Origin: Ignavibacteria bacterium
GTDB lineage: Bacteria; Bacteroidota; Ignavibacteria; Tepidaquicellales; Tepidaquicellaceae
Direction of reading: 5' to 3'
DNA: 64,000 nt
NCBI GenBank assembly: GCA_016719565.1
Contig: JADJYU010000007.1
Span: 186,001-250,000 of the forward strand
Position 1 is the stretch's first letter. Each line of letters begins with the position of its first letter. Both the position numbers and the translations under genes were made by a program. The notes under the pieces were generated by a model. It had not been told where the DNA came from. It searched no databases and saw nothing but the letters and a program-made list of their open reading frames with translations. This document shows positions 1 through 9,865 of this stretch, piece by piece.

Positions 1-215
1 AAACAAAACTAGGCGTAAAGTCAGTTAACATAAATGTTACTGATATCAGCACGGGAAATGTAGTAGAAACTTTTCCGTTTGATACGGACTCAGATATGGA
101 TTATATATATTTTGATAATGTAAAATTTGAGAATGCGGGGAAGTATAAAGTAAGTGCTCTTAAGCCGGACGGTACGGTTATAGTTTCTAATGAAATTGAA
201 ATTATAGATAAGTAA
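1..215 (+). CDS. 3' end of an unidentified protein (partial)
   Basis: The frame starting at base 3 is open from the window edge to a TAA at 213-215 and gives about 70 residues. The residues alternate in a beta-strand pattern (for example GKYKVSALKPDGTVIVSNE), as in the last strands of an Ig-like or surface-exposed beta-sandwich domain. It has no YPNPFNP sorting tail. The rest lies outside the window, so function cannot be assigned. Confidence 0.55.
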   Translation, partial: TKLGVKSVNINVTDISTGNVVETFPFDTDSDMDYIYFDNVKFENAGKYKVSALKPDGTVIVSNEIEIIDK

Positions 216-426
216 TAAGTAATTTTATAATGCTCAATTTAAATTTATTATTCTGAGAATTTTAATTTCCATATTATTATTTGTTTTAACAATTAATTTT
301 ATTTCTGCAGGAGAGATTTATAGCAGAGATAAAACCCCAAAGAAAAAAAAATCCGCCAAATCAAAGACAGAGAAAACAAAGTCTGAGAAATCTAAGAAGC
401 TTAATATTTCTTTATTATCAGTTTCA

Positions 427-1149
427 ATGAAGATCAAGGAGATTAAGGCTGATGAAAATTTCTCGGTAAAGGCTGACAAGATAGCCGCCAGATGGGGTAT
501 TATAATTAAAGATATCAGGGAACAAAATCTTAACCGGCAGGATGCAATTGATTCTTTGTTTGTATTTACGAATCATTTATGGGAATTTATGAACGGCAGA
601 ATTGATGCAGGTTTAATCAAAAAATATTCTGATGATGAATGGGTCTTTCCTGTAAAAGGTTACGGACCGTCTGCAATCGGAGGAAGAAACGGAAGCGGTT
701 ATATAGTCGGCGGGTTTGATTTCTTTGACGGAAGCACAGGAGGTCATCCGGCTCATGATATTTTTATTGCAGACGGAGATCAGGATTCCCGTGATGATAA
801 TACAGGTCTGCCGGTGGAAATTCTTTCCATGACAGGCGGAATTGTTATCGAGACCAGAATGAACTGGACTACTGAAAATATGGATATTAAAAGCGGAAAC
901 ATGGTATATGTCTATGATAATTTTACAAACGGTTTGTTTTTTTATGCGCATATGGAAAATGTCTATGTTGATGTCGGTGATTACGTAAGTCCGGGCAAAC
1001 CGCTCGGTACAATGGGCAGAACCGGAAAGAACGCTTTTCCTTCAAGATCTCCGACTCATTTACATATTATGTATGTAAGATCTTATGACGGTGAACTGCT
1101 TCCGGAAAATATTTACAGCGATCTTATTAATGCAAAAATTATTTATTGA
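427..1149 (+). CDS. M23-family (LytM-type) metallopeptidase
   Basis: Zinc peptidase of the LytM/M23 family, which cuts peptidoglycan cross-links in the periplasm. Numbering from the ATG at 427, the zinc ligands are H107-x3-D111 (GGHPAHD) and H213 in the PTHLHI motif, and H175 (YAHM) is the usual catalytic histidine, so the active site looks complete. The ATG at 427 is only the first conventional start. The same frame is open back to 223 and encodes a signal peptide (RILISILLFVLTINFISAG) followed by a Lys/Ser-rich linker. No in-frame ATG, GTG or TTG begins that segment; ATT at 247 or 250 and CTG at 253 are candidates, and an out-of-frame ATG lies at 230. The true protein is therefore probably about 60 residues longer and exported. 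Its stop is one base before the guaB start, so the two are probably co-transcribed. Confidence 0.85.
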   Translation: MKIKEIKADENFSVKADKIAARWGIIIKDIREQNLNRQDAIDSLFVFTNHLWEFMNGRIDAGLIKKYSDDEWVFPVKGYGPSAIGGRNGSGYIVGGFDFFDGSTGGHPAHDIFIADGDQDSRDDNTGLPVEILSMTGGIVIETRMNWTTENMDIKSGNMVYVYDNFTNGLFFYAHMENVYVDVGDYVSPGKPLGTMGRTGKNAFPSRSPTHLHIMYVRSYDGELLPENIYSDLINAKIIY

Positions 1150-1150
1150 A

Positions 1151-2617
1151 ATGAAAACCGGAAAGATAACAGGTACAGCGATCACATTTGACGATATACT
1201 TCTGAAACCCGCTCACTCAGCTGTGCTGCCAAGAGATGTAGATCTCAGTACTAAACTTACAAAAAACATTACGCTGAATATTCCTCTCCTGTCTGCTGCG
1301 ATGGATACAGTTACTGAAAGTGAAATGGCTATTGCCGTTGCCAGAGAAGGCGGTATGGGTATTATTCACAAAAACATGTCAGCGGAAATGCAGGCGTCTG
1401 AAGTGGATAAGGTAAAGAGAAGCGAAAGCGGTATGATCAGAAATCCGATCACACTTACTTCGGATAAAAAAATATCGGACGCGCTAAAGCTTATGCAGCA
1501 ATACAGCATCTCCGGAATTCCGATCATTGATTCATCCAATAAACTTATTGGTATTTTAACAAACAGGGATCTGAGATTCGAACCGGATGAAACACAGTCT
1601 GTCTCTGAGATAATGACAAAGAAAGATCTGGTAACTGCGCCGCTTGGTACGGATCTTGAAAAAGCGGAAGTAATACTTCAGAGATTCAAGATAGAGAAAC
1701 TTCCGGTCGTTGATAAGAACGGTATTTTAAAAGGACTCATTACATTTAAGGATATTCAAAAGCGGAAAAAATTTCCAAATGCAAGCAAGGACAATTTCGG
1801 AAGACTGAGAGTCGGAGCTGCCGTTGGAATATCCGCGGATACGCTCGACAGAGTGAAGCTTCTCGTGAATTCCGGAGTGGACGTAATTGTAGTTGACACT
1901 GCTCACGGACATTCTAAAGGTGTCATAGAAATGATAAAGAAGATCAAGAAAAATTTTGACATAGAGCTGATCGCAGGTAATGTAGCAACAGCGGAGGCGA
2001 CGACAGCTTTGATAAACGCCGGAGCCGACTGTATAAAAGTCGGGATCGGAGCCGGTTCCATCTGTACTACACGTATTATAGCAGGTGTAGGTATTCCGCA
2101 GATGACTGCTGTATTTGAATGTTCAGCCGCAGCAGCTAAAAAGAATATCCCGGTGATCTCTGACGGAGGCGTCAAACAGACAGGAGATGTTTCAAAAGCA
2201 ATTGCAGGCGGAGCGGACAGCGTAATGCTCGGCGGATATTTTGCAGGAGCGGAAGAAGCGCCGGGTGAAAAAGTTTTATACGAAGGAAGAAGTTTTAAAG
2301 TGTACAGAGGAATGGGTTCTATCGAAGCAATGAAGCACGGCAGTAAGGACAGGTATTTTCAGGATACTGAAGATGATATCAGCAAACTCGTACCGGAAGG
2401 TATTGAAGGAATTGTACCTTATAAAGGAAATGTCGGCGATACAATTTATCAGATCATAGGAGGACTAAGGTCATCCATGGGTTATTGCGGAGCGAAGAAT
2501 ATTCAGGAGATGAAAACTAAATCCAGATTTGTTATGATCACCAACGCCGGTCTGAAAGAATCACATCCGCATGATGTGAGAATAACAAAAGAAGCTCCAA
2601 ATTACGGATTAAAATAA
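1151..2617 (+). CDS. guaB: Inosine-5'-monophosphate dehydrogenase
   Basis: Catalyses NAD-dependent oxidation of IMP to XMP, the committed step of GMP synthesis, in the cytosol. It is 488 residues long, the normal size. It opens with the family signature ALTFDDxLL-like TAITFDDILLKPA, has a CBS-domain pair at about residues 95-205, and carries the catalytic loop GAGSICTTR with Cys305. The loop has Ala where many family members have Pro (GPGS). The flap region has the usual RGMGS motif (YRGMGSIEAM). The frame is open further upstream (to an ATG at 1085), but that extension overlaps the preceding gene. The ATG at 1151, directly after the upstream stop, gives the family N-terminus. Confidence 0.97.
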   Translation: MKTGKITGTAITFDDILLKPAHSAVLPRDVDLSTKLTKNITLNIPLLSAAMDTVTESEMAIAVAREGGMGIIHKNMSAEMQASEVDKVKRSESGMIRNPITLTSDKKISDALKLMQQYSISGIPIIDSSNKLIGILTNRDLRFEPDETQSVSEIMTKKDLVTAPLGTDLEKAEVILQRFKIEKLPVVDKNGILKGLITFKDIQKRKKFPNASKDNFGRLRVGAAVGISADTLDRVKLLVNSGVDVIVVDTAHGHSKGVIEMIKKIKKNFDIELIAGNVATAEATTALINAGADCIKVGIGAGSICTTRIIAGVGIPQMTAVFECSAAAAKKNIPVISDGGVKQTGDVSKAIAGGADSVMLGGYFAGAEEAPGEKVLYEGRSFKVYRGMGSIEAMKHGSKDRYFQDTEDDISKLVPEGIEGIVPYKGNVGDTIYQIIGGLRSSMGYCGAKNIQEMKTKSRFVMITNAGLKESHPHDVRITKEAPNYGLK

Positions 2618-2644
2618 TTTTAATTATTTAAACTCTATAATAAT

Positions 2645-3145
2645 ATGTACAGATCATTGGAAGATTTCAAAAAAGACTGGAAGTACGAAAGTGATTCCAC
2701 TTTAAAAGTTCTCAACTCGCTTACAGATGAATCCTTAAATACTAAAGTTTATCCCGAAGGCAGAACTCTTGGTTTTCTCGCATGGCATCTTGCAGTGACA
2801 ATTCCTGAAATGATGGGTAATGCAGGACTTAAAGTTGAAGGTCCGGGAGTAAATGATCAGCTTCCTGATAACGCTGCGGATATAGCAGCAGCATACAGTA
2901 AAACATCGGATTCTCTTTTGAATGAATTATCAAAAAACTGGAATGACGAAATGCTGCATGAAGAAGATGAAATGTACGGTGAAAAATGGAAAAAGGGTTT
3001 GACGCTGATGTATCTAAATCTTCATCAGACGCATCACAGAGGTCAGATGTCAGTGCTGATGAGACAGGCGGGACTGAAAGTACCCGGAATTTACGGACCT
3101 TCAAAAGAAGAGTGGGCGGCATTCGGAATGGATCCTCTTCCTTAA
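2645..3145 (+). CDS. DinB/YfiT-like metal-binding four-helix protein
   Basis: A 166-residue protein of the DinB superfamily, small four-helix bundles that usually bind a divalent metal through three histidines. The first is in the FLAWHLAVTIPEM segment (about residue 48) and the others are in the C-terminal NLHQTHHRGQMSVLMRQAG motif. Substrates differ within the family (thiol transferases, hydrolases), and this one's is not evident. It follows guaB on the same strand after 27 bases and may share its transcript. Confidence 0.85.
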   Translation: MYRSLEDFKKDWKYESDSTLKVLNSLTDESLNTKVYPEGRTLGFLAWHLAVTIPEMMGNAGLKVEGPGVNDQLPDNAADIAAAYSKTSDSLLNELSKNWNDEMLHEEDEMYGEKWKKGLTLMYLNLHQTHHRGQMSVLMRQAGLKVPGIYGPSKEEWAAFGMDPLP

Positions 3146-3295
3146 TATAGTATAATCTGTTTCTAAGGAAATTAAATTTTAGAATTTAATTATAAATATT
3201 ATTACGGAACTAAATTAAGAATTTCCTTGTCTCAATCCGTTACTGAGTATAAAAAATAATTAAACAAATAAACAAACAAACAGGAGAAATAATAA

Positions 3296-4012
3296 ATGAA
3301 CCAATTTAATAATCAATTTCAGAATACAGGAGCGGTTGACGCTTCCTTTACTACTGAAAGCACGAGAAGATTCCTGCTGAATGTATATAACTGGATGGCA
3401 ATGGGACTTGCACTCACCGGCGTGATAGCCTGGGGAATTTCAGGTTCGTCCTTCGCGGAAGTTTTGTTTAACAATTCTTTTCTTTTCTTCGGAATTGTAA
3501 TACTTCAGCTCGGAGTGGTGATCGGACTTACCTTTGCGATCAAGAAAATGTCGGCTGCAGTTGCTATCGGAGCTTTCTTTTTTTATTCCGCTCTGACCGG
3601 ACTCACTATGGCTTCAATTTTTTTGATCTACACAGGAACTTCGATCGCATCTACATTTTTCATCTGCGCCGCTATGTTTGGTTCAGTCAGTGTCTTCGGT
3701 TACGTTACAAAAATGGATCTGTCGAAATTCGGAACATTCTTCTTTATGGGACTGATAGGTCTGATAATAGCTTCCGTGGTTAATATTTTTCTAAACAGCC
3801 CGACACTATACTGGATTATTAGTTATGCTGGTGTACTGATCTTTGTAGGTCTGACCGCTTATGACACACAGAGAATAAAACAGATGAGTCAGTCAATGGA
3901 TTTTGATACGGAGGACGGAAAGAAAGCTGCAGTGATGGGTTCTCTCATGCTGTATCTTGATTTCATAAATATGTTCCTTTTCCTTTTGAGAATTATGGGT
4001 GACAGAAAATAA
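3296..4012 (+). CDS. Bax inhibitor-1 / YccA-type membrane protein
   Basis: A 238-residue integral membrane protein with about seven hydrophobic segments starting near residue 28. It is of the Bax inhibitor-1 (YccA/YbhL) family, whose bacterial members act as inner-membrane leak channels or FtsH modulators. The family-typical motif AYDTQRIKQM lies near residue 187 and is followed by a last hydrophobic segment. An AGGAGA ribosome site 9 bases before the ATG supports the start. A strong bidirectional terminator follows. Confidence 0.93.
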   Translation: MNQFNNQFQNTGAVDASFTTESTRRFLLNVYNWMAMGLALTGVIAWGISGSSFAEVLFNNSFLFFGIVILQLGVVIGLTFAIKKMSAAVAIGAFFFYSALTGLTMASIFLIYTGTSIASTFFICAAMFGSVSVFGYVTKMDLSKFGTFFFMGLIGLIIASVVNIFLNSPTLYWIISYAGVLIFVGLTAYDTQRIKQMSQSMDFDTEDGKKAAVMGSLMLYLDFINMFLFLLRIMGDRK

Positions 4013-4033
4013 TTCCGGAATTTAATTTTTATC

Positions 4034-4075
4034 AAACGGATCTGCTGATAGAAAATATTGCAGATCCGTTTTTTA
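4034..4075. terminator. Bidirectional rho-independent terminator
   Basis: A 12-bp perfect stem (AAACGGATCTGC with GCAGATCCGTTT) around a 14-base loop, followed by a T run on the plus strand. It lies between two convergent genes (3296-4012 plus, 4089-4955 minus) and can serve both, because A-rich bases flank the other side. Confidence 0.85.
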
Positions 4076-4088
4076 TATGCTTCATTTC

Positions 4089-4955
4089 CTACTCAATCCA
4101 TCTTCTTATCACAAATCTTTTACCTGTAGTAGAAGCCCAGTCATTTACTGCGGATCTTTCAGTCATTACTTCATTAAGTCTTTCAATCAGATCCGACCTG
4201 TGAACTCCGTCTTCCGGCGAACTTTCTATAACAGTATTTTTATCAAGTGTTACTATTACATGACCGCTCCAGACGATCAGATCAAGCGGCTTAAGCATTT
4301 CCGAAATTTCCTGTAAACTCTTTCCTTCGATTATCAGACCTTCTCCGTATTTTATAAGCGAAGATGTATTCCTCGGAGTAGCGCCGCCTGTCGCCTGATA
4401 AATAAGTCCCGAACAGTCAACGCCCTTCAGAATCCAGTTAGTTTTTTCCTTAACATCAATCTCAGAAGCCGGTCTGTAATAATTCAGTAATTCTTCAACT
4501 CCGTCTCCGTAATTTCCGCCCCACATATAATTTCTTCCTTCAAGGGATAAAATGTTTTCTATAATATCATTTCTTTCCGGCATGACTTTGTTTCTTTCGT
4601 CAGGTCTGTCTGACCTTACTTCAACGAATCTGCTGTCAATATATAGTGGCGAAGATTCATATGGATAATCTGAGGTTATAATTTTATATATACTGTAACC
4701 TTCTTTTGGAATTCTCTCAGTAATTTCAAATACTGTATTTGGAAAAGCTATAAATTCCATCTCCCTTATAAGTCCCTGTTCATCAAGCTTCACTTTGTCC
4801 CGCTCCGCTCCGCCGAAGACATCTTCAAAATCAGGAGTATTCAGCACCGGTGTGTATTTTACTGCAACTGCATAAAGCGATGGATTTTCCTGTGAATGAA
4901 TCCCGGACACAGATAATATAAAAATAAAATATATAAATAATTTTAACTTGCTCAT
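4089..4955 (-). CDS. NlpC/P60-family cysteine peptidase (SH3-like plus NlpC)
   Basis: Probable exported peptidoglycan endopeptidase of 288 residues. A signal peptide spans about residues 1-21 (FILSVSGIHS). Residues about 25-120 look like a bacterial SH3-type region, and 130-288 is the NlpC/P60 papain-like domain. The catalytic pair is visible as C181 in GVDCSGL and H232 in WSGHVIV, with E244 in TVIESS as the likely third polar residue. The organisation resembles YkfC-like gamma-D-glutamyl-diamino acid endopeptidases. It stands alone between convergent and divergent neighbours. Confidence 0.88.
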   Translation of the reverse strand: MSKLKLFIYFIFILSVSGIHSQENPSLYAVAVKYTPVLNTPDFEDVFGGAERDKVKLDEQGLIREMEFIAFPNTVFEITERIPKEGYSIYKIITSDYPYESSPLYIDSRFVEVRSDRPDERNKVMPERNDIIENILSLEGRNYMWGGNYGDGVEELLNYYRPASEIDVKEKTNWILKGVDCSGLIYQATGGATPRNTSSLIKYGEGLIIEGKSLQEISEMLKPLDLIVWSGHVIVTLDKNTVIESSPEDGVHRSDLIERLNEVMTERSAVNDWASTTGKRFVIRRWIE

Positions 4956-5081
4956 CTGAAATATAAATGTTTATTTTGTTTCGTGAATTTTAAAAAAATA
5001 TTACGCGCTTTCAATGTAATATTAAATAAAATTTACCGATTATTTGCACAGTGACTGAATTTTTTGTAAACTTAAATTACG

Positions 5082-6827
5082 ATGAATATGAAAACGACAA
5101 TTGCCGCTTTTATGGTCTCCATTCTGTTTTACTCCCTGTCAGTATCTCTTCCGGTTTATTCACAGGTCATAATAAATGAAGTAATGTACTCACCTGTATC
5201 TCCCGCAAAAGAGTGGTTTGAGCTGAAAAATATTTCTCAGACTCCGGTGAATTTACAAAACTGGAAATGGCGTGACGCCGCCGCAGGGAATCCGCTTAGA
5301 GTAATTACAACCAGTAATGTAGTTTTGCTTCCGGATTCGTTTGCAGTAGCTTGTGAAGATTCCGCTAACTTCAGAATTCAGTATCCCAATTTCTATGGAA
5401 TTATTATACAGTCTTCTGCATGGAGCGCTTTAAATAATTCGGGTAATGAAAATGCAGTCGTGTATAACGCTTCGGGTGTTATTTCTGATTCGCTTACTTA
5501 TAACAGTTCGTGGGGAGGAGCATCAGGTTTTTCACTCGAAAGAAAACAAAGCGGCGTGAACACAAATATTTCTTCAAACTGGAGTTCGTCTCTTCATCCA
5601 GATAAAGCAACTCCGGGAAAGAGGAATTCAGTTACACCATTGCCAAATGACCTTTTGCTGTATTCTTTTGAAACACAACCGCTTTACGCTTATTCAGGAA
5701 GTGAAATAACAATGAAGTTAAAGATAAGAAATACAGGCCTCAGCAGCGCAAATGGTTTTACGGCTGAAATATATTCAGACATAAATAACGACAGCTCAGG
5801 TCAGCTAAACGAAAGGATCTGCACAGGAAATTTTGCAGTATTGATAAGCGGTGACTCTGCAGAATTTCAATGCTCATTCACACCAAACGATACGGGTTAT
5901 AAACAGTTCATTGCCGTTATATACTTTCCGGGTGATAACGACACTACGAATAATAAACTTTACAAAAAAATGTATGTAAGCGATCAGTCGGGCGGGGGAG
6001 GAGTTGTAATAAATGAAATAATGTATGATCCGTTTACAGGATTTTCCGAATGGATTGAGATCCTGAATAATTCAGGAATACCTGTGAATATTAAAAAATG
6101 GAAATACATTGAATCATCTTTCATCAGAACAGTTTCTGATTCAGATCTTATTTTAAATCACGGTGAATATTTTATTATCGCAAATGATACATCTGTATTT
6201 GAATCGTTTCCTTATTTGAAATTAGCTTCCTATCAAAACAAAGTATCGATTATCAGCGGCATGAGTCTTTCAAATACTGGAGAAAAAATATCAGTGGCTG
6301 ACAGCATGAATAATACAATAGATGCAGTAACATATTCTCCGGATTATCATAATCCCAACATTGACGATACAAAAGGTATTTCACTTGAAAGATTAAATCC
6401 AAAGTTCTTGTCCGATGCCAGAAACAGCTGGAGTTCATCGGCAAATCCCGCAGGCGGCACTCCCGGTCTTGTAAACAGTGTATATACCGCCGGTGTAAAA
6501 AGCGAATCAAATGTTACAGTTTTTCCGAATCCATTTTCGCCTGATGGAGACGGTTCAGAAGACTTTGCTGTGATAAGTTATAAGCTTAACAAAAATATCG
6601 CGCAGATAAGAATTAAAGTGTATGACATTAAGGGACGGCAGGTAAGGACAATAATTAATAATTCAGTAAGCGGCAGTATTGGAGAGATTATATTCAACGG
6701 ACTTGATGATAACAATCAGAAACTGAGAATGGGTGTTTATATTCTGATGATAGAAGCAATTGATGACAGGGGAGGCGCTTCAGAAAATCTGAAAGCGCCG
6801 GTCGTCATTGCTTCGAAATTAAAATAA
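5082..6827 (+). CDS. Secreted protein with two lamin-tail domains and a FlgD/CHU_C-like tail
   Basis: A 581-residue exported protein. The signal peptide ends near residue 27 (LPVYSQ). Two lamin-tail (LTD) domains each open with the hallmark VIINEVMYSP / VVINEIMYDP, near residues 29 and 310. Between them is a CARDB-like beta-sandwich (about 190-300). The C-terminus, from VFPNPFSPDGDGSEDF, resembles the FlgD-Ig/CHU_C gliding-motility-type module and not the YPNPFNP domain seen elsewhere in the window. LTD proteins in Bacteroidota are usually surface-associated; the role here is unknown. The start MNMK contains two ATGs six bases apart, and either would serve. Confidence 0.85.
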   Translation: MNMKTTIAAFMVSILFYSLSVSLPVYSQVIINEVMYSPVSPAKEWFELKNISQTPVNLQNWKWRDAAAGNPLRVITTSNVVLLPDSFAVACEDSANFRIQYPNFYGIIIQSSAWSALNNSGNENAVVYNASGVISDSLTYNSSWGGASGFSLERKQSGVNTNISSNWSSSLHPDKATPGKRNSVTPLPNDLLLYSFETQPLYAYSGSEITMKLKIRNTGLSSANGFTAEIYSDINNDSSGQLNERICTGNFAVLISGDSAEFQCSFTPNDTGYKQFIAVIYFPGDNDTTNNKLYKKMYVSDQSGGGGVVINEIMYDPFTGFSEWIEILNNSGIPVNIKKWKYIESSFIRTVSDSDLILNHGEYFIIANDTSVFESFPYLKLASYQNKVSIISGMSLSNTGEKISVADSMNNTIDAVTYSPDYHNPNIDDTKGISLERLNPKFLSDARNSWSSSANPAGGTPGLVNSVYTAGVKSESNVTVFPNPFSPDGDGSEDFAVISYKLNKNIAQIRIKVYDIKGRQVRTIINNSVSGSIGEIIFNGLDDNNQKLRMGVYILMIEAIDDRGGASENLKAPVVIASKLK

Positions 6828-6850
6828 AAAATATTTTAAAGAATACAGAC

Positions 6851-9800
6851 TTAAGGTGAAATTACCGTAACGACATTGAATGCATTGTTGTCAGCAATTG
6901 TAAGATCAGCAATATCCGTGAGCAGATCATAATTCAGATCTGAATTTAAATATCCTACTGCAAAAGATGAAGCTAAATTATCAATTACAGATAAATCGGA
7001 AAGATCTACGGCACCGTCTTTGTCCACATCGCCGGAATAGAAACAAAATTTTACTCCCTTTTTTATAACGTTATTGCCGTATGTCATTGATGAATCATTT
7101 GTAAAATCATAATTCAAAACTGAAGAACTGAAAGACTCTCCGCCGGAGTTACTCCATGTGTCAGTTGAATTTCTGTGTATCACATGGATGTAATAATTTA
7201 TTCCGTCTGAAACATTCTGAAAATCAAGGGATGCGAAACCTGATGTATTAAATACCGAAACAGCAGAGTCAACTATCTGAAAGGGCGAATTAATATTTCT
7301 TAAGTAAACTCTGACAGTATCGGAAACAGTCTGCTGGGAATTAGGATCATACATTCCTTCTACAAGCATATTCAGATTTAAGACAGGCGTTAAAATCTCA
7401 CCGTCATTGACAAGTATCATTGAACTAAACGGAGGAACGTGAATGACATTACCGTTTACATTACTACCGTCAAGGTTTTTGTAGCTTATTCCATTCAGAC
7501 TAAAAAGCTGCGGGGAGCTTGTTTCGTTAATGAATAATTTTGACTTCTCTGTAGAATCAATTTTCTGAACATCTACTTTATACATGTGCACGTTGTCCAC
7601 ATAAAAAAGCGAGTCGGGGAGTTTCATTCCGGTTGTAAACGTAGTGGCAGGATCTGTTGTATCAGGTTTAAATATAAATGAGTAATCTCTTCTGAATGTT
7701 TCAAACCTGTATAATCTTCTTAGTCCCATTTCATAAACCTGAGGAAGACTGGATCTGCCCCAGACATTAAAATCACCTGACTGATCACCGACGACGCTCA
7801 TACTGACCTGATAATAACTTCCTTTTGTTGTAGGAAATGCATTGCTGATTGCAAGATTTTCAGTAAATCCTATACCGTTCCAGCGGATCCTCATCGAGCC
7901 GCCGTCAAGCAGCGGATGAACTACCCGCGCAATCGATGAGCCCGAAGGCCATGTAGTCCAGCCCGCTATCGTGTCATTGAAATGGGGATTTGTTATGTAA
8001 TTACTGCTGAGAGTATCAGTCACTGCATACTGATCGAATGAGAACTGACTGAAAGAAGAATTAAGATCTTCCCCGATCACTGATTTCCATTCAGCTAATC
8101 TGTATTCCTTTGAGGAGTAATTCGGAGGCATGATCATTCTCCTTATTACATATTCATTATAGGGATTAGCGTAATAATTGCTGTCAAAGTTACCGTAGTC
8201 ACTGAATGTAAGCGAATGAAACATCTGATGTTCCATTCCAACCTGCTTCCAGCTCAGACTGTAAAAAATATTTCCTTTGCAGATCGTATTGTATGAGGAC
8301 TTATATGAAGAAGCTGAAAGATCTGAAAATTTAATCTGCGTCCAGAAATTATTATAAAGAATATTATCCCTTATCTGAATATTGTCGAGTGAATTTGTAT
8401 TGTCAACATAAATTCCGACAAATCTGTTATGCGCTATTGTATTGCCGGAGATTATGAGATTTTTAATGGGAGTGTTACCGAAATATATACCATAACTTAA
8501 ATTATAATTTGCTGCGGGCGCAGTTTCTTTATTGCCGATTGAATTTTTTATAATGTTGTTTTTGATCTGAAGACCATCAACATTGTCAATCGCAATTCCG
8601 CCGCCGTCATTTAATATAACGCATGAGTAATCAATTATATTATATTCGGCAATGTTGTTTTTTCCAAGCCTGAATCCGGTGTATCCTGAACTGTCAATTA
8701 TATTATATCTAATCTGAGTGCCGGTTGCGCTTTCAGCTCTGAGCCCGATATATCCCCACGAACTTCCGCCGTATCCGGGTTTTAATCCTGTCCGTCTTAT
8801 GGTATTTCCATTTATAAATCCGTCGAACATCTGAGCAGTGATCCCGATATCAAGTACATCTTCTATAATATTATCTTCTATCCTGTGACCGGTACCGTAA
8901 AGTCTGATTCCGTTCTTATCTGATTTGCTTATCCGGCAGTTTCTGACTGTTATGGATGTTCCGTTTGCTTCTTCCACTCCTTTATCCCTGGCATGGGAGA
9001 GATGAAGGTTTTCTATGATTACAAATTTCACGCCGGGATTCAGATGTACGTTAAACTTGCTTACTGTCGCCTGTATCTCAAGCGTATTCGGATCCGCTCC
9101 TCCCGGTGCATAAAAATACAGGAGCTGATTCGGAATGTCGTAGAAAAATTCACCTTCGGCATCCAGTAAATTCAATTTATTGTCAAAGAAATATCCGTAA
9201 TCAAATGCGAGTGCGTTCACAACCGGACTGGAAAATTGAACGTTACCTGAACTGAAATTAGAAACAGTTTTTACTTCATAAGACCAGTCTCTTGTTCTGA
9301 TCCTGCATGTAGCGCCGTTCCAGTAACCGTTAACCTGATTTAGAGCCGCATCATTGAAACCGGTATTGCTGATGCCGAAATCAGTCCTTAGCCAGCCTGA
9401 ATTCGGAAAGCGGGCGATGTTCATAATATTTCCCGATACATATAAATTTGAAAGAGTATCAGTGAAAGTGGTTTTATAAATATTTCCCGAATGTACTATC
9501 CAGTTCTGAGGTGACTTTGCTCCGGTAATAACCGGCAGCTCACCTGTTCCGTAACTTCCGAATATAATTTCATTACCGGCAAGTCCGGACTTTGATACTG
9601 TTAACTGTCCGAAGAATGTATCTCCTCTTCTGAACAGGATTTTATCACCTGCTGTAAAAGCACCCATCATGGAATTTACTTTTGTTATAGTAGCCCATGG
9701 CGTAGAAATACTTGTGCCGTTATTGCCGTCGCTGCCGTCATTCGAGATATAATAGTCTGCTGATAAAACCGGATTCGCTGTCGAAATGAAAAACACAACA

Positions 9801-9865
9801 AAAGAGATCAGAAAAAAATAATAGAGCTTCCAGGATTGAAACAATTTGCCCGCCATTTTAAACAA
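6851..9865 (-). CDS. Secreted right-handed beta-helix protein with X/dockerin-like C-terminus
   Basis: A 1004-residue exported protein. After a signal peptide (to about residue 35) comes the opening YYISNDGSDGNNGT, typical of pectate-lyase-like parallel beta-helices. It is followed by repeated coils rich in N-x-I (for example NIIEDVLDIGITAQMF) to about residue 560. A jelly-roll, CBM-like segment follows (about 615-770), beginning YITNPHFNDTIAGW. The last 190 residues are the module shared with three other proteins here: a beta-sandwich (DTVRVYLRN, HRNSTDTWS, YDFTNDSS) and two dockerin-like calcium loops, GDVDKDGAVDLSD and SDLNYDLLTDIAD. There is no T9SS tail. A polysaccharide-lyase or carbohydrate-binding role is plausible, but no catalytic residues were identified. 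Confidence 0.82.
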   Translation of the reverse strand: MFKMAGKLFQSWKLYYFFLISFVVFFISTANPVLSADYYISNDGSDGNNGTSISTPWATITKVNSMMGAFTAGDKILFRRGDTFFGQLTVSKSGLAGNEIIFGSYGTGELPVITGAKSPQNWIVHSGNIYKTTFTDTLSNLYVSGNIMNIARFPNSGWLRTDFGISNTGFNDAALNQVNGYWNGATCRIRTRDWSYEVKTVSNFSSGNVQFSSPVVNALAFDYGYFFDNKLNLLDAEGEFFYDIPNQLLYFYAPGGADPNTLEIQATVSKFNVHLNPGVKFVIIENLHLSHARDKGVEEANGTSITVRNCRISKSDKNGIRLYGTGHRIEDNIIEDVLDIGITAQMFDGFINGNTIRRTGLKPGYGGSSWGYIGLRAESATGTQIRYNIIDSSGYTGFRLGKNNIAEYNIIDYSCVILNDGGGIAIDNVDGLQIKNNIIKNSIGNKETAPAANYNLSYGIYFGNTPIKNLIISGNTIAHNRFVGIYVDNTNSLDNIQIRDNILYNNFWTQIKFSDLSASSYKSSYNTICKGNIFYSLSWKQVGMEHQMFHSLTFSDYGNFDSNYYANPYNEYVIRRMIMPPNYSSKEYRLAEWKSVIGEDLNSSFSQFSFDQYAVTDTLSSNYITNPHFNDTIAGWTTWPSGSSIARVVHPLLDGGSMRIRWNGIGFTENLAISNAFPTTKGSYYQVSMSVVGDQSGDFNVWGRSSLPQVYEMGLRRLYRFETFRRDYSFIFKPDTTDPATTFTTGMKLPDSLFYVDNVHMYKVDVQKIDSTEKSKLFINETSSPQLFSLNGISYKNLDGSNVNGNVIHVPPFSSMILVNDGEILTPVLNLNMLVEGMYDPNSQQTVSDTVRVYLRNINSPFQIVDSAVSVFNTSGFASLDFQNVSDGINYYIHVIHRNSTDTWSNSGGESFSSSVLNYDFTNDSSMTYGNNVIKKGVKFCFYSGDVDKDGAVDLSDLSVIDNLASSFAVGYLNSDLNYDLLTDIADLTIADNNAFNVVTVISP

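Noticed and set aside
613..951. 112-codon minus-strand frame opposite the M23 gene
   Set aside because: It is antisense to a gene with full catalytic motifs and has no domain features.
4077..4316. 79-codon plus-strand frame
   Set aside because: It lies antisense to the NlpC/P60 gene, whose active-site residues are clear.
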